Shown: positions 17,220 to 25,308, counted from the stretch's first letter. The stretch is 64,000 bases of DNA from JAUIAS01 sp030425395 (GCA_043553855.1 CP121336.1:3286001-3350000); one strand, 5' to 3'. A program made the numbers and translations. Notes: generated by a model not told the origin, from the sequence alone.

Positions 17220-17842
17220 GGCAGGATGTCCGAGAGCGCGGCGCGCACGTCAGCGGCCACCGCGCCGGTGTCCTGCGCCCCGTCGATCACCCGGAACCGC
17301 TGCGGGTTGGCGCGGGCGAGGTCCAGAAAACCGGCCCGCATCCGGCGCTGCAGGTCTTCGCCGAAATCCTCAAAGCGTTCTTCGCTGCCTTGCCGCCCCT
17401 TGGCGCGGGCAAGGCCGGTGGCAGGGTCCATGTCAATCAGGATGGTGCGGTCGGGTTCGCATCCGATCATCAGGTCGTGCAGCGTATCCACCATCTCGCG
17501 CAGGCCGTTGGCGCGCAGCCCCTGATACATGCGCGTGCTGTCGGCAAAGCGGTCGCAGATCACCACCTTGCCCGCGTCAAGGGCAGGCAGGATCGTGCGC
17601 TCCAGATGGTCGCGCCGTGCCGCGGTGAACAACAGGATTTCCGTGCGCGCCGACCAACGGTCGGGATCGCCTTCCAGAACCAGCCGTCGGATTTCTTCGG
17701 CCCCCGGCGATCCACCGGGTTCGCGCGTGTGCACCACTTCGCGGCCTTGCGCGCGCAGGGTGTCCGCCAGCGTGCGCGCCTGCGTGGACTTGCCCGACCC
17801 GTCGATGCCTTCGAAGCTGAGAAAGAGGCCGCGTCCGGTCAC
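17216..17842 (-). CDS. tmk: Thymidylate kinase
   Basis: This 208-residue kinase phosphorylates dTMP to dTDP. It has the P-loop FEGIDGSGKSTQARTLAD at the N-terminus, the DRX motif in VICDRFADSTRMYQG, and the LID-like region DPATGLARAKGRQGSEERFE. I chose the GTG at 17842, one base after the stop of the upstream carboxypeptidase gene (TGACGTG); an ATG at 17872 would add ten residues overlapping that gene. It is followed by holB with a 4-nt overlap. Confidence 0.93.
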   Translation of the reverse strand: MTGRGLFLSFEGIDGSGKSTQARTLADTLRAQGREVVHTREPGGSPGAEEIRRLVLEGDPDRWSARTEILLFTAARRDHLERTILPALDAGKVVICDRFADSTRMYQGLRANGLREMVDTLHDLMIGCEPDRTILIDMDPATGLARAKGRQGSEERFEDFGEDLQRRMRAGFLDLARANPQRFRVIDGAQDTGAVAADVRAALSDILP

Positions 17843-17843
17843 G

Positions 17844-19022
17844 TCACATCGCACCTTCGGGACCGTTGGCAAGCCGGGTCAGCAGCAGATTGGCCACCGT
17901 GCTCAGCCGCACCGAAAACCCGCCCTTGTCCACCTGCGCATCGGCCACCAGCGGAATCCGCTTTTCCGGCAGCCCTTCGGGGGTGAAAACCAGTTCGCCC
18001 AGCGGTTGCCCTTTGAACACCGGGGCGATGACCGGCCCTTCGAATACCACTTCCGCCGTGACATTGCGCGCATTGAGAACTGGCATCAAGGCGCTGACAT
18101 CCTCCGCCGGGACAAGGTTTACCGTGGGGCTTGCCCCCATCCAGACGTCTGCGGTGGCGAGCGGTTGTCCCGCCCGGGCGAGAGAGACTTCGGCAAATTG
18201 GCGAAAGGACCATGTCACAACCGCCTCCGATTCTTCGGCCCGGGCGCGGGCGCTATCCAGACCGGACAGAACAAAGATCACCCGCCGTCCGTCCTGCGTC
18301 GCCGATCCCACAAGACCGTAACCTGCTTCCTGTGTGTGCCCTGTCTTGAGCCCGTCAGCCCCAACCCCCAGACCCAACAAAGGGTTGCGATTGCGGGTGT
18401 TGGATGGCGCGCGCCCGTCAAAGGCGAAACTGCGCTCGGCGAACATCGGGTAGAATTCGGGAAAATCGGTGATCAGGTGTCCGGCCAGCGTTGCCAGATC
18501 GCGCATCGACATCCGGTGCCCGGCCTGTGGCCATCCACTGGCGTTGCTGAAAGTGGAATTGGGCATATCCATCTGGTGCGCGCGTTGGGTCATCATGCGG
18601 GCGAAACCGGCCTCTGTGCTATCCGGGCTGAGCGCCTCGGCGATGACCACGCAGGCGTCGTTGCCCGACAGCACGATAATGCCGCGCAACAGATCCTCGA
18701 CCCTAACCCTGTCGGTGGTATCAAGGAACATGGTCGATCCGCCGAAACTCATGGCGTGGGCCGATACGGGCAGGCGTTCGTCAAGGCTCAGACGTCCATC
18801 GCGCACCGCCTCGAACGCCATGTAGAGCGTCATCAGCTTGGACATGGAGGCAGGTGGCAGCGGCACATCCGCGTTCTTTGACAACAGCACGGTGCCGGTG
18901 CCCTTATCGACCACAAACGCCGACCGCGCGGCGGTGTCAAAGGCGCTGGCGGGCAGGGCCAGACAGACCGAGGCGGCGAGTGCGGCGAATAGGGTCCGGA
19001 ACCGGGGCGCATGAAGTGTCAT
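17844..19022 (-). CDS. dacC: D-alanyl-D-alanine carboxypeptidase (PBP5/6 type)
   Basis: This 392-residue low-molecular-mass penicillin-binding protein has a signal peptide (LFAALAASVCLALPASAFD), the active-site serine in SMSKL (S-x-x-K), SGNDAC (S-x-N) and LKTGHT (K-T-G). The C-terminal PBP5 beta domain follows (about 280-365). A terminal amphipathic stretch TVANLLLTRLANG probably anchors it to the inner membrane from the periplasmic side. It trims the pentapeptide stems of peptidoglycan. It lies 33 nt downstream of the SPOR lipoprotein gene, a common pairing of cell-wall functions in this group. The symbol is by family and could equally be dacA. Confidence 0.9.
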   Translation of the reverse strand: MTLHAPRFRTLFAALAASVCLALPASAFDTAARSAFVVDKGTGTVLLSKNADVPLPPASMSKLMTLYMAFEAVRDGRLSLDERLPVSAHAMSFGGSTMFLDTTDRVRVEDLLRGIIVLSGNDACVVIAEALSPDSTEAGFARMMTQRAHQMDMPNSTFSNASGWPQAGHRMSMRDLATLAGHLITDFPEFYPMFAERSFAFDGRAPSNTRNRNPLLGLGVGADGLKTGHTQEAGYGLVGSATQDGRRVIFVLSGLDSARARAEESEAVVTWSFRQFAEVSLARAGQPLATADVWMGASPTVNLVPAEDVSALMPVLNARNVTAEVVFEGPVIAPVFKGQPLGELVFTPEGLPEKRIPLVADAQVDKGGFSVRLSTVANLLLTRLANGPEGAM

Positions 19023-19055
19023 TGCGGGCCTTTCGTCAGGAAAAGGGACGTTGGA

Positions 19056-20033
19056 TCAGTTGGTCACGGCATAGGCGTCGGTAAACCCGATTTCGCGGGC
19101 TTTCGAAACCAGTCGCGCGCGTTCTTTGCTTGATTGTGCGGGGCCGACCACCACGCGCCAGAACGGTTTGCCGTTCGAGGTCTGGGCGAACACCGTCGTT
19201 GCCATGCCAGCGGCGCGTGTCTGGGCGGCCGTGCGGGTCGCGTTCGCTTCGACGCTGAAAATGCCGATCTGGATATAGGGTTTGGACAGTGGCGAGGCAG
19301 CGGTGCTGGCCGAGGGCTGCGGGGCGCGGGCCGGAGATGCGGCGGGTGTCGTTGCCGCCGCCCGGGCCGGTGCTGAGGCCGGTGCTGAGGCCGGTGCTGT
19401 GGTGGGGGCAGGGCGCGCGGGCGGTGCCAGCGATGCCGCCGCTGCGGTGATGACGTCGGTTTTCGGTGGTGTCGCTGGGGCAGGCGGGCGTTCCGGGGCT
19501 GTGGCCTCGGCGACGGCCTGGTCCTGGGGTGTTTGGGCGGGGTCGGCGACCTCTTCACGGCGCAGGGCGGTTACGGACAACCGAACCGGCGCACCGGGCA
19601 CCAGCCCCAGCGCCGCCGCTGCATCCGATGAAGCCTGAATGCGCGGACCGGGAATGTCGCGCTCACGCCGGAACAGCGCCCCGATAACAAACCGGTCGTT
19701 GGTGGCGTTGCGGATGATCACGCGCTCGGGATCCGTCACGTCGGGATGCGCAACCCAGACCCCGCCCAGCGACGGGCGTCCATCCCAAAGACCGTCTTCG
19801 GTGACCTGAAAAATTTCCGGGGCTTCGACGTCGCGTTCCACCAGACGGGTTGTGGTCGGGGCCCCCGCATCGGTTTCGTTGGCGGTCCTCTCGCCACGCG
19901 GTGCGGTCAGTTTGCTCAGCCCGTCCTGCACCTGCGTGCAGCCCGCAGCAACCGCCAATACGGCCACGGCTGAAAACAGCCTGAGCCTGATCCCCGTTGC
20001 CGGGTTCCGCGTCACTGGGTTGCAACGTTTCAT
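19056..20033 (-). CDS. rlpA: SPOR-domain RlpA-like lipoprotein
   Basis: This 325-residue lipoprotein has the lipobox VAAGC near residue 32. An RlpA-type double-psi barrel region (GVWVAHPDVTDPERVIIRN ... GPRIQASSDAAAALGL) lies at about 90-155. A long Ala/Pro/Thr-rich linker with PASAPASAPA repeats follows, and a C-terminal SPOR domain (YIQIGIFSVEANATRTAAQ onward) binds denuded septal glycan. RlpA proteins are septal lytic transglycosylases or their inactive relatives; the barrel here looks shortened, so activity is uncertain. It is first in the run leading to the carboxypeptidase gene. Confidence 0.82.
   Translation of the reverse strand: MKRCNPVTRNPATGIRLRLFSAVAVLAVAAGCTQVQDGLSKLTAPRGERTANETDAGAPTTTRLVERDVEAPEIFQVTEDGLWDGRPSLGGVWVAHPDVTDPERVIIRNATNDRFVIGALFRRERDIPGPRIQASSDAAAALGLVPGAPVRLSVTALRREEVADPAQTPQDQAVAEATAPERPPAPATPPKTDVITAAAASLAPPARPAPTTAPASAPASAPARAAATTPAASPARAPQPSASTAASPLSKPYIQIGIFSVEANATRTAAQTRAAGMATTVFAQTSNGKPFWRVVVGPAQSSKERARLVSKAREIGFTDAYAVTN
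19366..19399. repeat. 12-bp tandem repeat in rlpA linker
   Basis: GCCGGTGCTGAG occurs twice and then a third time as the 10-bp GCCGGTGCTG. It encodes the Pro-Ala-Ser-Ala repeats of the linker on the minus strand and is a likely site of length variation between strains. Confidence 0.75.
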
Positions 20034-20227
20034 GGTCTATCCCTGCCTGTCATCCGGCGCCTGTCGCGCTCTGGTTCTGCGCCTGCCACGCGAGCGCGAT
20101 GATAGACCGCGCCCGCGTCCAAGGAAAGGCCGCTTGGCGGCCATCGGCAAGAAATCCCCATTCAAGGCCCTTACCCCTCTTGCCTCAGGGTGCCGGGCAC
20201 AATAAACCCTGCGCCAGACCCGGCACC

Positions 20228-20317
20228 GGGGAGGTGGCAGAGTGGTCGAATGCGGCGGTCTTGAAAACCGTTGGGCGTGAGAGCGTCCCCAGGGTTCGAA
20301 TCCCTGTCTCCCCGCCA
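20228..20317 (+). tRNA. tRNA-Ser (anticodon UGA)
   Basis: A 90-nt class II cloverleaf. The acceptor GGGGAGG pairs with TCTCCCC, the D-arm contains AGTGGTCGAA, the anticodon loop CTTGAAA carries TGA, a long variable arm GGGCGTGAGAGCGTCCC follows, and the T-arm GGTTCGAATCC is present. CCA is encoded at 20315-20317. Confidence 0.95.
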
Positions 20318-20341
20318 CCTAAACTTACCGAAATCGATGGT

Positions 20342-20370
20342 GGGCCCTCACGGGGCCCTTTTTTCTTTTT
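20342..20370 (+). terminator. Intrinsic terminator after tRNA-Ser
   Basis: GGGCCC (20342-20347) and GGGCCC (20353-20358) form a GC-rich hairpin with a 5-nt loop, followed at once by a T-rich run (TTTTTTCTTTTT). It ends the tRNA-Ser transcript. Confidence 0.85.
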
Positions 20371-20688
20371 GTTTCAAAGGGGTTTAGGTGCGGGGGCCGC
20401 CCTGCGGAGACTGCCAAAACGGGCTAAATTAGTCTCTGAACGCCATTTGTCTCCAATCGACCGCCCTAGGTTCTCAGAAGGACGCTTTCGAAATAGTGTT
20501 TAGTTACAGATGTTTGGAGATTTTGACCGAGCGCCCTTTTCGAAAGTGCAACCGATAGCACAATGCGTTGCTAATCCGGAGGACGGGCGTAGGACAAACG
20601 GTTTGCGCCACCCGCGTTTGAGTGGCGCTTTGCTGTTGGCACATTGAATGTTTTGCGCCAGACAGTTGAGTAGGTTTAGCCGCAAGTC
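20371..20688. other. Gap between tRNA-Ser terminator and AT-rich island
   Basis: About 320 bp without a supportable gene. Two overlapping minus-strand frames of about 60 codons are rejected as uninformative. The composition turns from GC-rich to AT-rich here, so this is the left boundary of the island. Confidence 0.5.
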
Positions 20689-20973
20689 TCAAATTACAAG
20701 ATCACCTGTCATGGGTATCGTGTGACGATCTACTTCATTGTATTCTTGCAAGAGTGGTCTTTGGCTATCCAACCAAGCCACGCCGCGTTGGATATTCTCA
20801 TGAAGCATTTCGCTATCCCTCACGACTACTGCGACTACTTCCTCATTGGTACGCATAAGCAGGTGGTCGTCATCTGCGTGAACTTGCGACTGCCAGGCTT
20901 GGATATTCTGCAAGAATTCATCAAAACATTCAGGTTTAGGTTTGAAGCGCACTATTGATAGCTTTTTGGTCAT
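20689..20973 (-). CDS. Small ABM-like protein, last gene of operon
   Basis: This 94-residue protein has the beta-alpha-beta pattern of the dimeric alpha/beta-barrel superfamily (antibiotic biosynthesis monooxygenase, NIPSNAP and relatives). It starts with KLSIVRFKPKPECFDEFLQN, a strand followed by a helix, and continues with VVAVVVRD and a second helix LHENIQRGVAWLDSQ. No catalytic residue can be assigned. It follows the SnoaL-like gene after 11 nt. Such proteins act as cofactor-free oxygenases, cyclases or simple ligand binders. Confidence 0.6.
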   Translation of the reverse strand: MTKKLSIVRFKPKPECFDEFLQNIQAWQSQVHADDDHLLMRTNEEVVAVVVRDSEMLHENIQRGVAWLDSQRPLLQEYNEVDRHTIPMTGDLVI

Positions 20974-20984
20974 TTATTTGTCCT

Positions 20985-21308
20985 TTATTTTATTGGTGTG
21001 GAGCCAGTTTCTATTTTTCGCATTAGCCCATCTTCTTTTTGAACATAATACAGAACAGCATCTTTAGTTCCATTTGGAAATGGCATGATAAAATGCATTA
21101 TCATCACATCTTCATTTTCGTACAAACAACGTCTATTCTCAGGCGTGAACTTTTGGATCAGAGGTCCAAGGCGTTCAAGATATTCTTTTTTTGACGCAAC
21201 GGAACCTGACGAATGCATAACCATCTCAAAGTTCGGATGACATAGAGCGGCTAGCATATCAATGTTTTTTGCATCCAAGGCTTCCGCATACTTTTCGTAA
21301 AGCGTCAT
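20985..21308 (-). CDS. SnoaL/NTF2-like protein 1
   Basis: This 107-residue protein has an NTF2-like fold: the helical start LYEKYAEALDAKNIDMLAAL, a HPNFEMVMHSSG segment, and a beta-sheet with RRCLYENEDVMIMHFIMPFP ending in IETGSTPIK. It is paralogous to the gene at 21975-22304 (shared RCLYEN, FP.GT..AVL and E TG.TPI). I chose the ATG at 21308 because GGAGAAA precedes it; a GTG at 21323 would include that site. NTF2-like proteins include polyketide cyclases and ketosteroid isomerases. Confidence 0.75.
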   Translation of the reverse strand: MTLYEKYAEALDAKNIDMLAALCHPNFEMVMHSSGSVASKKEYLERLGPLIQKFTPENRRCLYENEDVMIMHFIMPFPNGTKDAVLYYVQKEDGLMRKIETGSTPIK

Positions 21309-21349
21309 ATATGATTTCTCCACATCCTACTTTTTCAATATTCTTTCAG

Positions 21350-21604
21350 TCACCTTTTGACGACTGGTGTAACCTCGAAATTTCCCATTTCAAGAATTGG
21401 GTCGAAAGCAGCATCTAGTTGCTCAAAGGTATCTGCTTCAAGTATCATAAACGAAGTATGCTCAAGGCGATTTGAATAGCTTCCATGAACTTTGATTCCG
21501 TGGTTGCCAACATTTGCTAAGGTGTCCCTAAACAAAGGGAACTTCTCCGGATGATGCGCTTGGCACGTTGTATAATCATGCGTAAGTTTTACCATGAATA
21601 ACAT
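21350..21604 (-). CDS. Small dimeric-barrel protein (DUF3303/GYD-like)
   Basis: This 84-residue protein starts FMVKLTHDYTTCQAHHPEK, followed by a helix and strands HGSYSNRLEHTSFMILEADTF, then a second helix EQLDAAFDPILEMG and a terminal strand. The pattern fits a small ABM-type barrel. Its start touches the stop of the upstream gene at 21604. Function unknown; probably acts with its operon partners. Confidence 0.6.
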   Translation of the reverse strand: MLFMVKLTHDYTTCQAHHPEKFPLFRDTLANVGNHGIKVHGSYSNRLEHTSFMILEADTFEQLDAAFDPILEMGNFEVTPVVKR

Positions 21605-21945
21605 TATGTTCTCTCCTGCTTGTGTGCGCGACTGTCAAAGATTAATTCAGGCAGTGGCGGCGGAGAGGCGTTGACATCCATTCCATGAACGTCAGCTGCG
21701 AATTCAGAAAAATCAGGAGGCATTGTTGCCATGATTTTTGTCCAACTTGCAGCGGGATCATCACCTTCCAAGGTTATGATCAATAAGTCCCCTGCCGGTG
21801 TCCGCTGTACAAAGGTTCTTTCGTGCACACCAACTGCTTCCCTGGATTCGGAAAATTCAGGTGTAGACTTCACGTGATCCATCATCGCTTGCCACTTTTC
21901 CATCTTACCTGACAAAATCGGCATACATATCGCTAGCAAAGGCAT
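21604..21945 (-). CDS. Small barrel-like protein (DUF6176-like)
   Basis: This 113-residue protein starts MPLLAICMPILSGKMEKWQ, a strand followed by a long helix. It continues with VGVHERTFVQRTPAGDLLIITLEGDDP, a typical motif of small ABM-like proteins in which the ligand-facing strands lie. It closes with a helical segment and VHGMDVN. The ATG at 21945 has AGAGAGAT upstream; an earlier in-frame ATG lacks one. The function of this type of protein is unknown. Confidence 0.6.
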   Translation of the reverse strand: MPLLAICMPILSGKMEKWQAMMDHVKSTPEFSESREAVGVHERTFVQRTPAGDLLIITLEGDDPAASWTKIMATMPPDFSEFAADVHGMDVNASPPPLPELIFDSRAHKQERT

Positions 21946-21974
21946 GAATTGTATCTCTCTATATGTCGGGTAAA

Positions 21975-22304
21975 TCACCTGATGGGTGTCGCGCCTGTTT
22001 CAGTCCGGATGATTTTGCCATCTTGCAAAAAATTGACGACCAGCACTGCTTCTGACGTACCGTCGGGAAAAGTCATAAACGAGTGTTCGACCATGATCTC
22101 GTCGTTTTCATAAAGGCATCTTTGATTATTGAACGACAAGGCGTCGCTCTGCATCATGCTCATCAGTGTTGGTGTCCAATCGGACTTGCTAACTTTCGTT
22201 CCAGATTGATGCCGAACAAATTCGAAGTCTTCGTGGAGACAGTCCAAGTAGGCTTCGATGTCTTTGCTATTCTGTGCCGCATTTATTTTCTGATACAGAG
22301 ACAT
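21975..22304 (-). CDS. SnoaL/NTF2-like protein 2
   Basis: This 109-residue NTF2-like protein is paralogous to the one at 20985-21308. It has SLYQKINAAQNSKDIEAYLD, LHEDFEFVRHQSG, NQRCLYENDEIMVEHSFMTF and the end IRTETGATPIR. The conserved His and Asp/Glu in the pocket-facing strands could serve as acid/base residues, as in SnoaL cyclases. It lies 3 nt after the cupin gene. Two copies in one operon suggest two related steps or a heterodimer. Confidence 0.75.
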   Translation of the reverse strand: MSLYQKINAAQNSKDIEAYLDCLHEDFEFVRHQSGTKVSKSDWTPTLMSMMQSDALSFNNQRCLYENDEIMVEHSFMTFPDGTSEAVLVVNFLQDGKIIRTETGATPIR

Positions 22305-22307
22305 CCC

Positions 22308-22655
22308 TCATTCTCCCCACATGCCAGCGAATTCATAGACAACGGCACGCTTCCCACCGACACACCAAGCGTCATGGTTAGGTGAAATCGCATAAGCATC
22401 GCCTGCTGTGTAGGTTGCTTCAGAGCCGTCGTCGCAGACACAATGGATAGTGCCCTCAACGATGATACCTGTGTGCGTGGCTTGGCAGCTTGGCGTGCCC
22501 ACAAGTGGCTTGATGTCGGTGGACCATTTCCAGTCCGGCGCAAGCGTCAACTTCATGATACGCTGACCAAGAACGTTTACAGCCTCCATACGTGCATTTG
22601 GCATGTCCTTGGCTTCGTCGGCTTGAGTTGCGAAGTTTTTTACTTCTAATGGCAT
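22308..22655 (-). CDS. Cupin-domain protein
   Basis: This 115-residue single-domain cupin has the beta-strand series KWSTDIKPLVG, then THTGIIVEGTIHCVCDDG (motif 1, with a reduced set of His ligands) and YTAGDAYAISPNHDAWCVG (motif 2 with H). The first motif has only His in QATHTG rather than the usual HxH, so metal binding is uncertain. It could bind a ligand or be a weak dioxygenase. It sits in the middle of the operon. Confidence 0.8.
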   Translation of the reverse strand: MPLEVKNFATQADEAKDMPNARMEAVNVLGQRIMKLTLAPDWKWSTDIKPLVGTPSCQATHTGIIVEGTIHCVCDDGSEATYTAGDAYAISPNHDAWCVGGKRAVVYEFAGMWGE

Positions 22656-22744
22656 ACTGATCTCGCTTCCTTTGTGGTTATTTGGATAAGTTGGGTTGAA
22701 AAGTAGTGAATCAGCACTGTAATTTTCACCCCATTCTCTTTACG

Positions 22745-23029
22745 TCATCGAGTGAAGGATTCCCCACTCATTGGTGTAATCACAGTAGTTTCCAAGATGG
22801 CGCCTGCGGCGGCTCTTTTGGCCTTGAGTTCCTCATGGCCGCCAAAGGCTTTCATGGCTTCAGGCGACTCAAAATCGATTATTACCATCAATTTATTATC
22901 GTTGTCCTTTTCGGTGCCTGCGAAAATTAACTTTCCGCCAAGTGCATTTAGAGCGGCTTCGTTTTCATGAAACATATCTTTCCAGGGTTTAAAGCCACGT
23001 GCCAAATCCTGTGTGAGTTTTACAATCAT
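22745..23029 (-). CDS. Small ABM/NIPSNAP-like protein
   Basis: This 94-residue protein has the order strand-helix-strand-strand-helix-strand: IVKLTQDLARGFKPWKDMF, LNALGGKLIFAGTEKD, KLMVIIDFESPEAMKAFGGH, ILETTVITPMSG. The central EKDNDNKLMVIIDFESPEAM segment is typical of ABM-type dimeric barrels. No cofactor site is visible. It is one of several such proteins in this operon. Confidence 0.65.
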   Translation of the reverse strand: MIVKLTQDLARGFKPWKDMFHENEAALNALGGKLIFAGTEKDNDNKLMVIIDFESPEAMKAFGGHEELKAKRAAAGAILETTVITPMSGESFTR

Positions 23030-23107
23030 GATAGATTTCCATTGTTTTTTGGTTATGCGCCAAAATCATTGTTGGGCACAGCACTACGTTGGTTTGGTGA
23101 TAGGGTT

Positions 23108-23581
23108 TTAGTTCGCAGCGACTACGTGATACATCTGCTGGCCTGTGTTCAGCATGCCAGTGACAGTGCCAACAAATTCCTGTCCGACATATGGCTCGTA
23201 CTTGCCACTGCCTGCAGTTAGTGAGCCAACATATTCAAGTTGTGGCGTTATCTCACCAAAAAAAATGGCCAAATCGCCATCTGGATCCACCATACTACAA
23301 ACGCCCACGCCTCCGAATGGCGCACCTTCCGCAGTTAGTGCTACTGTTTGATTGCATTCGGCCGTTACCAGTGTTGGGAAGCCCTCAGGCGCTTCTGACC
23401 AATCCCATAAATCGGTTGAGCTATTGATTATGATCGATCCAGTTGTGCCTTCCATCATCTGAGAAGAAGACGGTGCGTTCGCAAGGCCTGCCATGTTCCA
23501 AAGTTGCGAGTGACTATCTGCGAGAACAGCACTAGAGCTGCCTACAAAGAGTGCCGCAACGATTTTAGTAATTTTGATCAT
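23108..23581 (-). CDS. Secreted barrel-like protein
   Basis: This 157-residue protein has a signal peptide (TKIVAALFVGSSSAVLADS, cleaved near residue 22). The mature part is rich in beta-strand patterns, Gly, Thr and Ser, with two cysteines that may form a disulfide (AECNQTVALT and GGVGVCSMVD). The pattern SLTAGSGKYEPYVGQEFVGTV (SLTAGSGKY and EFVGTVTGM) recalls allene-oxide-cyclase-like or dirigent barrels that bind small hydrophobic molecules. Apart from the cytochrome it is the only exported member of the operon, so part of the pathway is periplasmic. Confidence 0.65.
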   Translation of the reverse strand: MIKITKIVAALFVGSSSAVLADSHSQLWNMAGLANAPSSSQMMEGTTGSIIINSSTDLWDWSEAPEGFPTLVTAECNQTVALTAEGAPFGGVGVCSMVDPDGDLAIFFGEITPQLEYVGSLTAGSGKYEPYVGQEFVGTVTGMLNTGQQMYHVVAAN

Positions 23582-23636
23582 GTCGTTCGTTCCTATATTC
23601 TTAGATTTTCTCTAGTTGGAGCTGTTGCGCTGTGTC

Positions 23637-24011
23637 TTACAGCGTCTCAATGACCTCACCATTGGCGACCAGAACACTTCCAAACTCAGTGATGGTGCCG
23701 ACAAAGGATTGAAAGTTCTTCCAGCTTTGTCCTGCTGCCATATGTTGATCTATGCCTTCGGCCATCACGTAGACTTCGTTGATGGAATAGAGAACTCGAC
23801 CGGTTGTGCCTTGAGTTGGGTCAGCGATGTTTACAAGCTCATGTGCTTTTGAGACATAGTAGTGCACAAGCTGTATCTTGCTGTCGTCATAACTATGCGT
23901 TTCACGCATCCACTTAGCATGATCGGACAGGGAAGCTTCAACTTTGTCCACTGAATCCGCAGGTACGGACAGGGCGAAATTAAAGGTTCTTTGTTGGAGT
24001 TGTACGTTCAT
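23637..24011 (-). CDS. ABM-like protein of about 124 residues
   Basis: The sequence RTFNFALSVPADSVDKVEA, then AKWMRETHSY and SKIQLVHYYVSKAHEL fits the first half of an ABM-like barrel. The second half GRVLYSINEVYVMAEGIDQH and SFVGTITEFGSVLVANGEV adds further strands. It starts at ATG 24011; the frame extends upstream to 24068 but overlaps the previous gene without a binding site. Function unknown. Confidence 0.6.
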   Translation of the reverse strand: MNVQLQQRTFNFALSVPADSVDKVEASLSDHAKWMRETHSYDDSKIQLVHYYVSKAHELVNIADPTQGTTGRVLYSINEVYVMAEGIDQHMAAGQSWKNFQSFVGTITEFGSVLVANGEVIETL

Positions 24012-24045
24012 TTTATTTATCCGAATTTTTGGTGATTGTGAGACC

Positions 24046-24330
24046 TTAACTACTGGCGAAAACTTCACCTTCTTTCGCGTCCAGCATAGTCATTGGCAGT
24101 TCCGTCGCTGCTTGGGAGCGGATGGCGGCGATTTTCTCTTTCGCTTCAGCGGCCGCCTCTGAATTAGTAAAGTGAGAAATAACTGATAGATTATTCTCTC
24201 CGGTGCGAACCATTTGCACTGCAGTAGCGCCAACACTCATGATCATCGGGACAAATTTGCTCCTCCCAATCTCTTCCATTTCAATTGTCCACTCCTTCGT
24301 CGACCAGTTAGATATCATTATATAAGACAC
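24046..24330 (-). CDS. Small ABM-like protein, second gene of operon
   Basis: This 94-residue protein starts MSYIMISNWSTKEWTIEMEE and continues SKFVPMIMSVGATAVQMVRT, NLSVISHFTNSEAAAEAKEKI. This is the strand-helix-strand pattern of small dimeric barrels, with the helix EAAAEAKEKIAAIRSQA. It lies 27 nt after the cytochrome gene. No catalytic residues are recognised. Confidence 0.6.
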   Translation of the reverse strand: MSYIMISNWSTKEWTIEMEEIGRSKFVPMIMSVGATAVQMVRTGENNLSVISHFTNSEAAAEAKEKIAAIRSQAATELPMTMLDAKEGEVFASS

Positions 24331-24357
24331 TTTCGCTTTCCTTTATTGTTAGAGGAA

Positions 24358-25209
24358 TTAACCGTTAGGGAGGGCAGGCAACGAACGGAGATACATGATC
24401 ACCGCATCAAGATCGTTCTGCGTCATGCGGGCAAAGTTGATGTATGGCATCGGTGGCATCATCGGTACGCCCCCTGGACGTACTCCCCCAGCAATCAGGC
24501 CGATAAGTTCCGCGTCGGAGTATTCGGACAGACCGGTTGGCGTGATGTTGGGGGCAACTGAGACGCCCCAAGGGCCGTGGAATTCGTAACCACCGGCCCC
24601 GAGGTGTGTATCGAACATTGGTCCTTGCGGTCCAAACGTGGAGTGACATTCAATACAGTGTGCGACCGGACCAGCGAGGTATTCTCCGTATGTAACGGTC
24701 ACACTGGGCACTAGGGCTTCCACGGTATCGATGGGCGGGCCATAGGAGTCTGGCAGTGGAATATTGTAGACGCTTTGTCCCGGATCATGCTCGACGGCTG
24801 GCACCTGCCGAAGATACATGACGATGCTCATCAAATCATCATCCGATAGACCCCGATACAGACCGATCGGCATCGGCGGCCCAATGACAGAGCCGTCTGG
24901 CCGAATACCCTCTCTAATAGCGCGAGCGAGTTCGGCGTCAGTCCACTCTGCTATTCGGCTTCCAGGTGTTATGTTCGAGGCCACAGCAGTGAATGCTGCA
25001 TTTTCTTCGATGAGCATGCCACCAAGATATCGCGAAGGAATGGGGCCATCAGGACCTTGTGGCGTGTGGCAGTTACCGCAGGCGGCGGGGCCTTCTACGA
25101 GATAGGTGCCCCTCTCGAGTGATGGTTCGGCACTGGCAAAGTTTGCCATGTTCAAGGCTAAAGTTCCGGTCAGGACCGCTATGTATGCCTTGTTACAATT
25201 ATGTTGCAT
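24358..25209 (-). CDS. Periplasmic di-haem cytochrome c
   Basis: This 283-residue protein has a signal peptide (YIAVLTGTLALNMANFASA) and two class I cytochrome c domains. Each has a CxxCH haem site (CGNCH near residue 45 and CIECH near 187) and a distal methionine candidate (GPPMPIG and MMPPMPY). The repeated EWTDAELARAIREG / EYSDAELIGLIAGG segments show that the protein arose by domain duplication. It resembles the cytochrome subunits of periplasmic alcohol or sugar dehydrogenases, but no dehydrogenase is encoded here. It is first in the operon and would carry electrons from the pathway to the respiratory chain. Confidence 0.9.
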   Translation of the reverse strand: MQHNCNKAYIAVLTGTLALNMANFASAEPSLERGTYLVEGPAACGNCHTPQGPDGPIPSRYLGGMLIEENAAFTAVASNITPGSRIAEWTDAELARAIREGIRPDGSVIGPPMPIGLYRGLSDDDLMSIVMYLRQVPAVEHDPGQSVYNIPLPDSYGPPIDTVEALVPSVTVTYGEYLAGPVAHCIECHSTFGPQGPMFDTHLGAGGYEFHGPWGVSVAPNITPTGLSEYSDAELIGLIAGGVRPGGVPMMPPMPYINFARMTQNDLDAVIMYLRSLPALPNG

Positions 25210-25258
25210 TCGCGGTGTACCTCATCATCAGCGTCGTGATCAGGCTTGCATCCGCACT

Positions 25259-25287
25259 CACTTCAATCTAGTCTAAAGATTGAAGTG
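25259..25287. promoter_or_regulatory. Perfect 11-bp inverted repeat, likely HxlR operator
   Basis: CACTTCAATCT (25259-25269) and AGATTGAAGTG (25277-25287) are perfect inverted repeats around a 7-nt spacer in the 99-bp divergent region between the cytochrome and HxlR genes. HxlR-type regulators bind such palindromes at divergent promoters. Confidence 0.65.
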
Positions 25288-25308
25288 GTTTTCGGGGAGG
25301 GTGAAACG

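Noticed and set aside
20228..20317. tRNA-Ser as attachment site of the AT-rich island
   Set aside because: The location is attractive, but I found no second copy of the tRNA 3' end up to 26.7 kb and no tyrosine integrase in the island.
20500..20692. Two overlapping minus-strand frames of about 60 codons
   Set aside because: Different frames of the same boundary DNA, neither with a ribosome-binding site nor with protein-like sequence.
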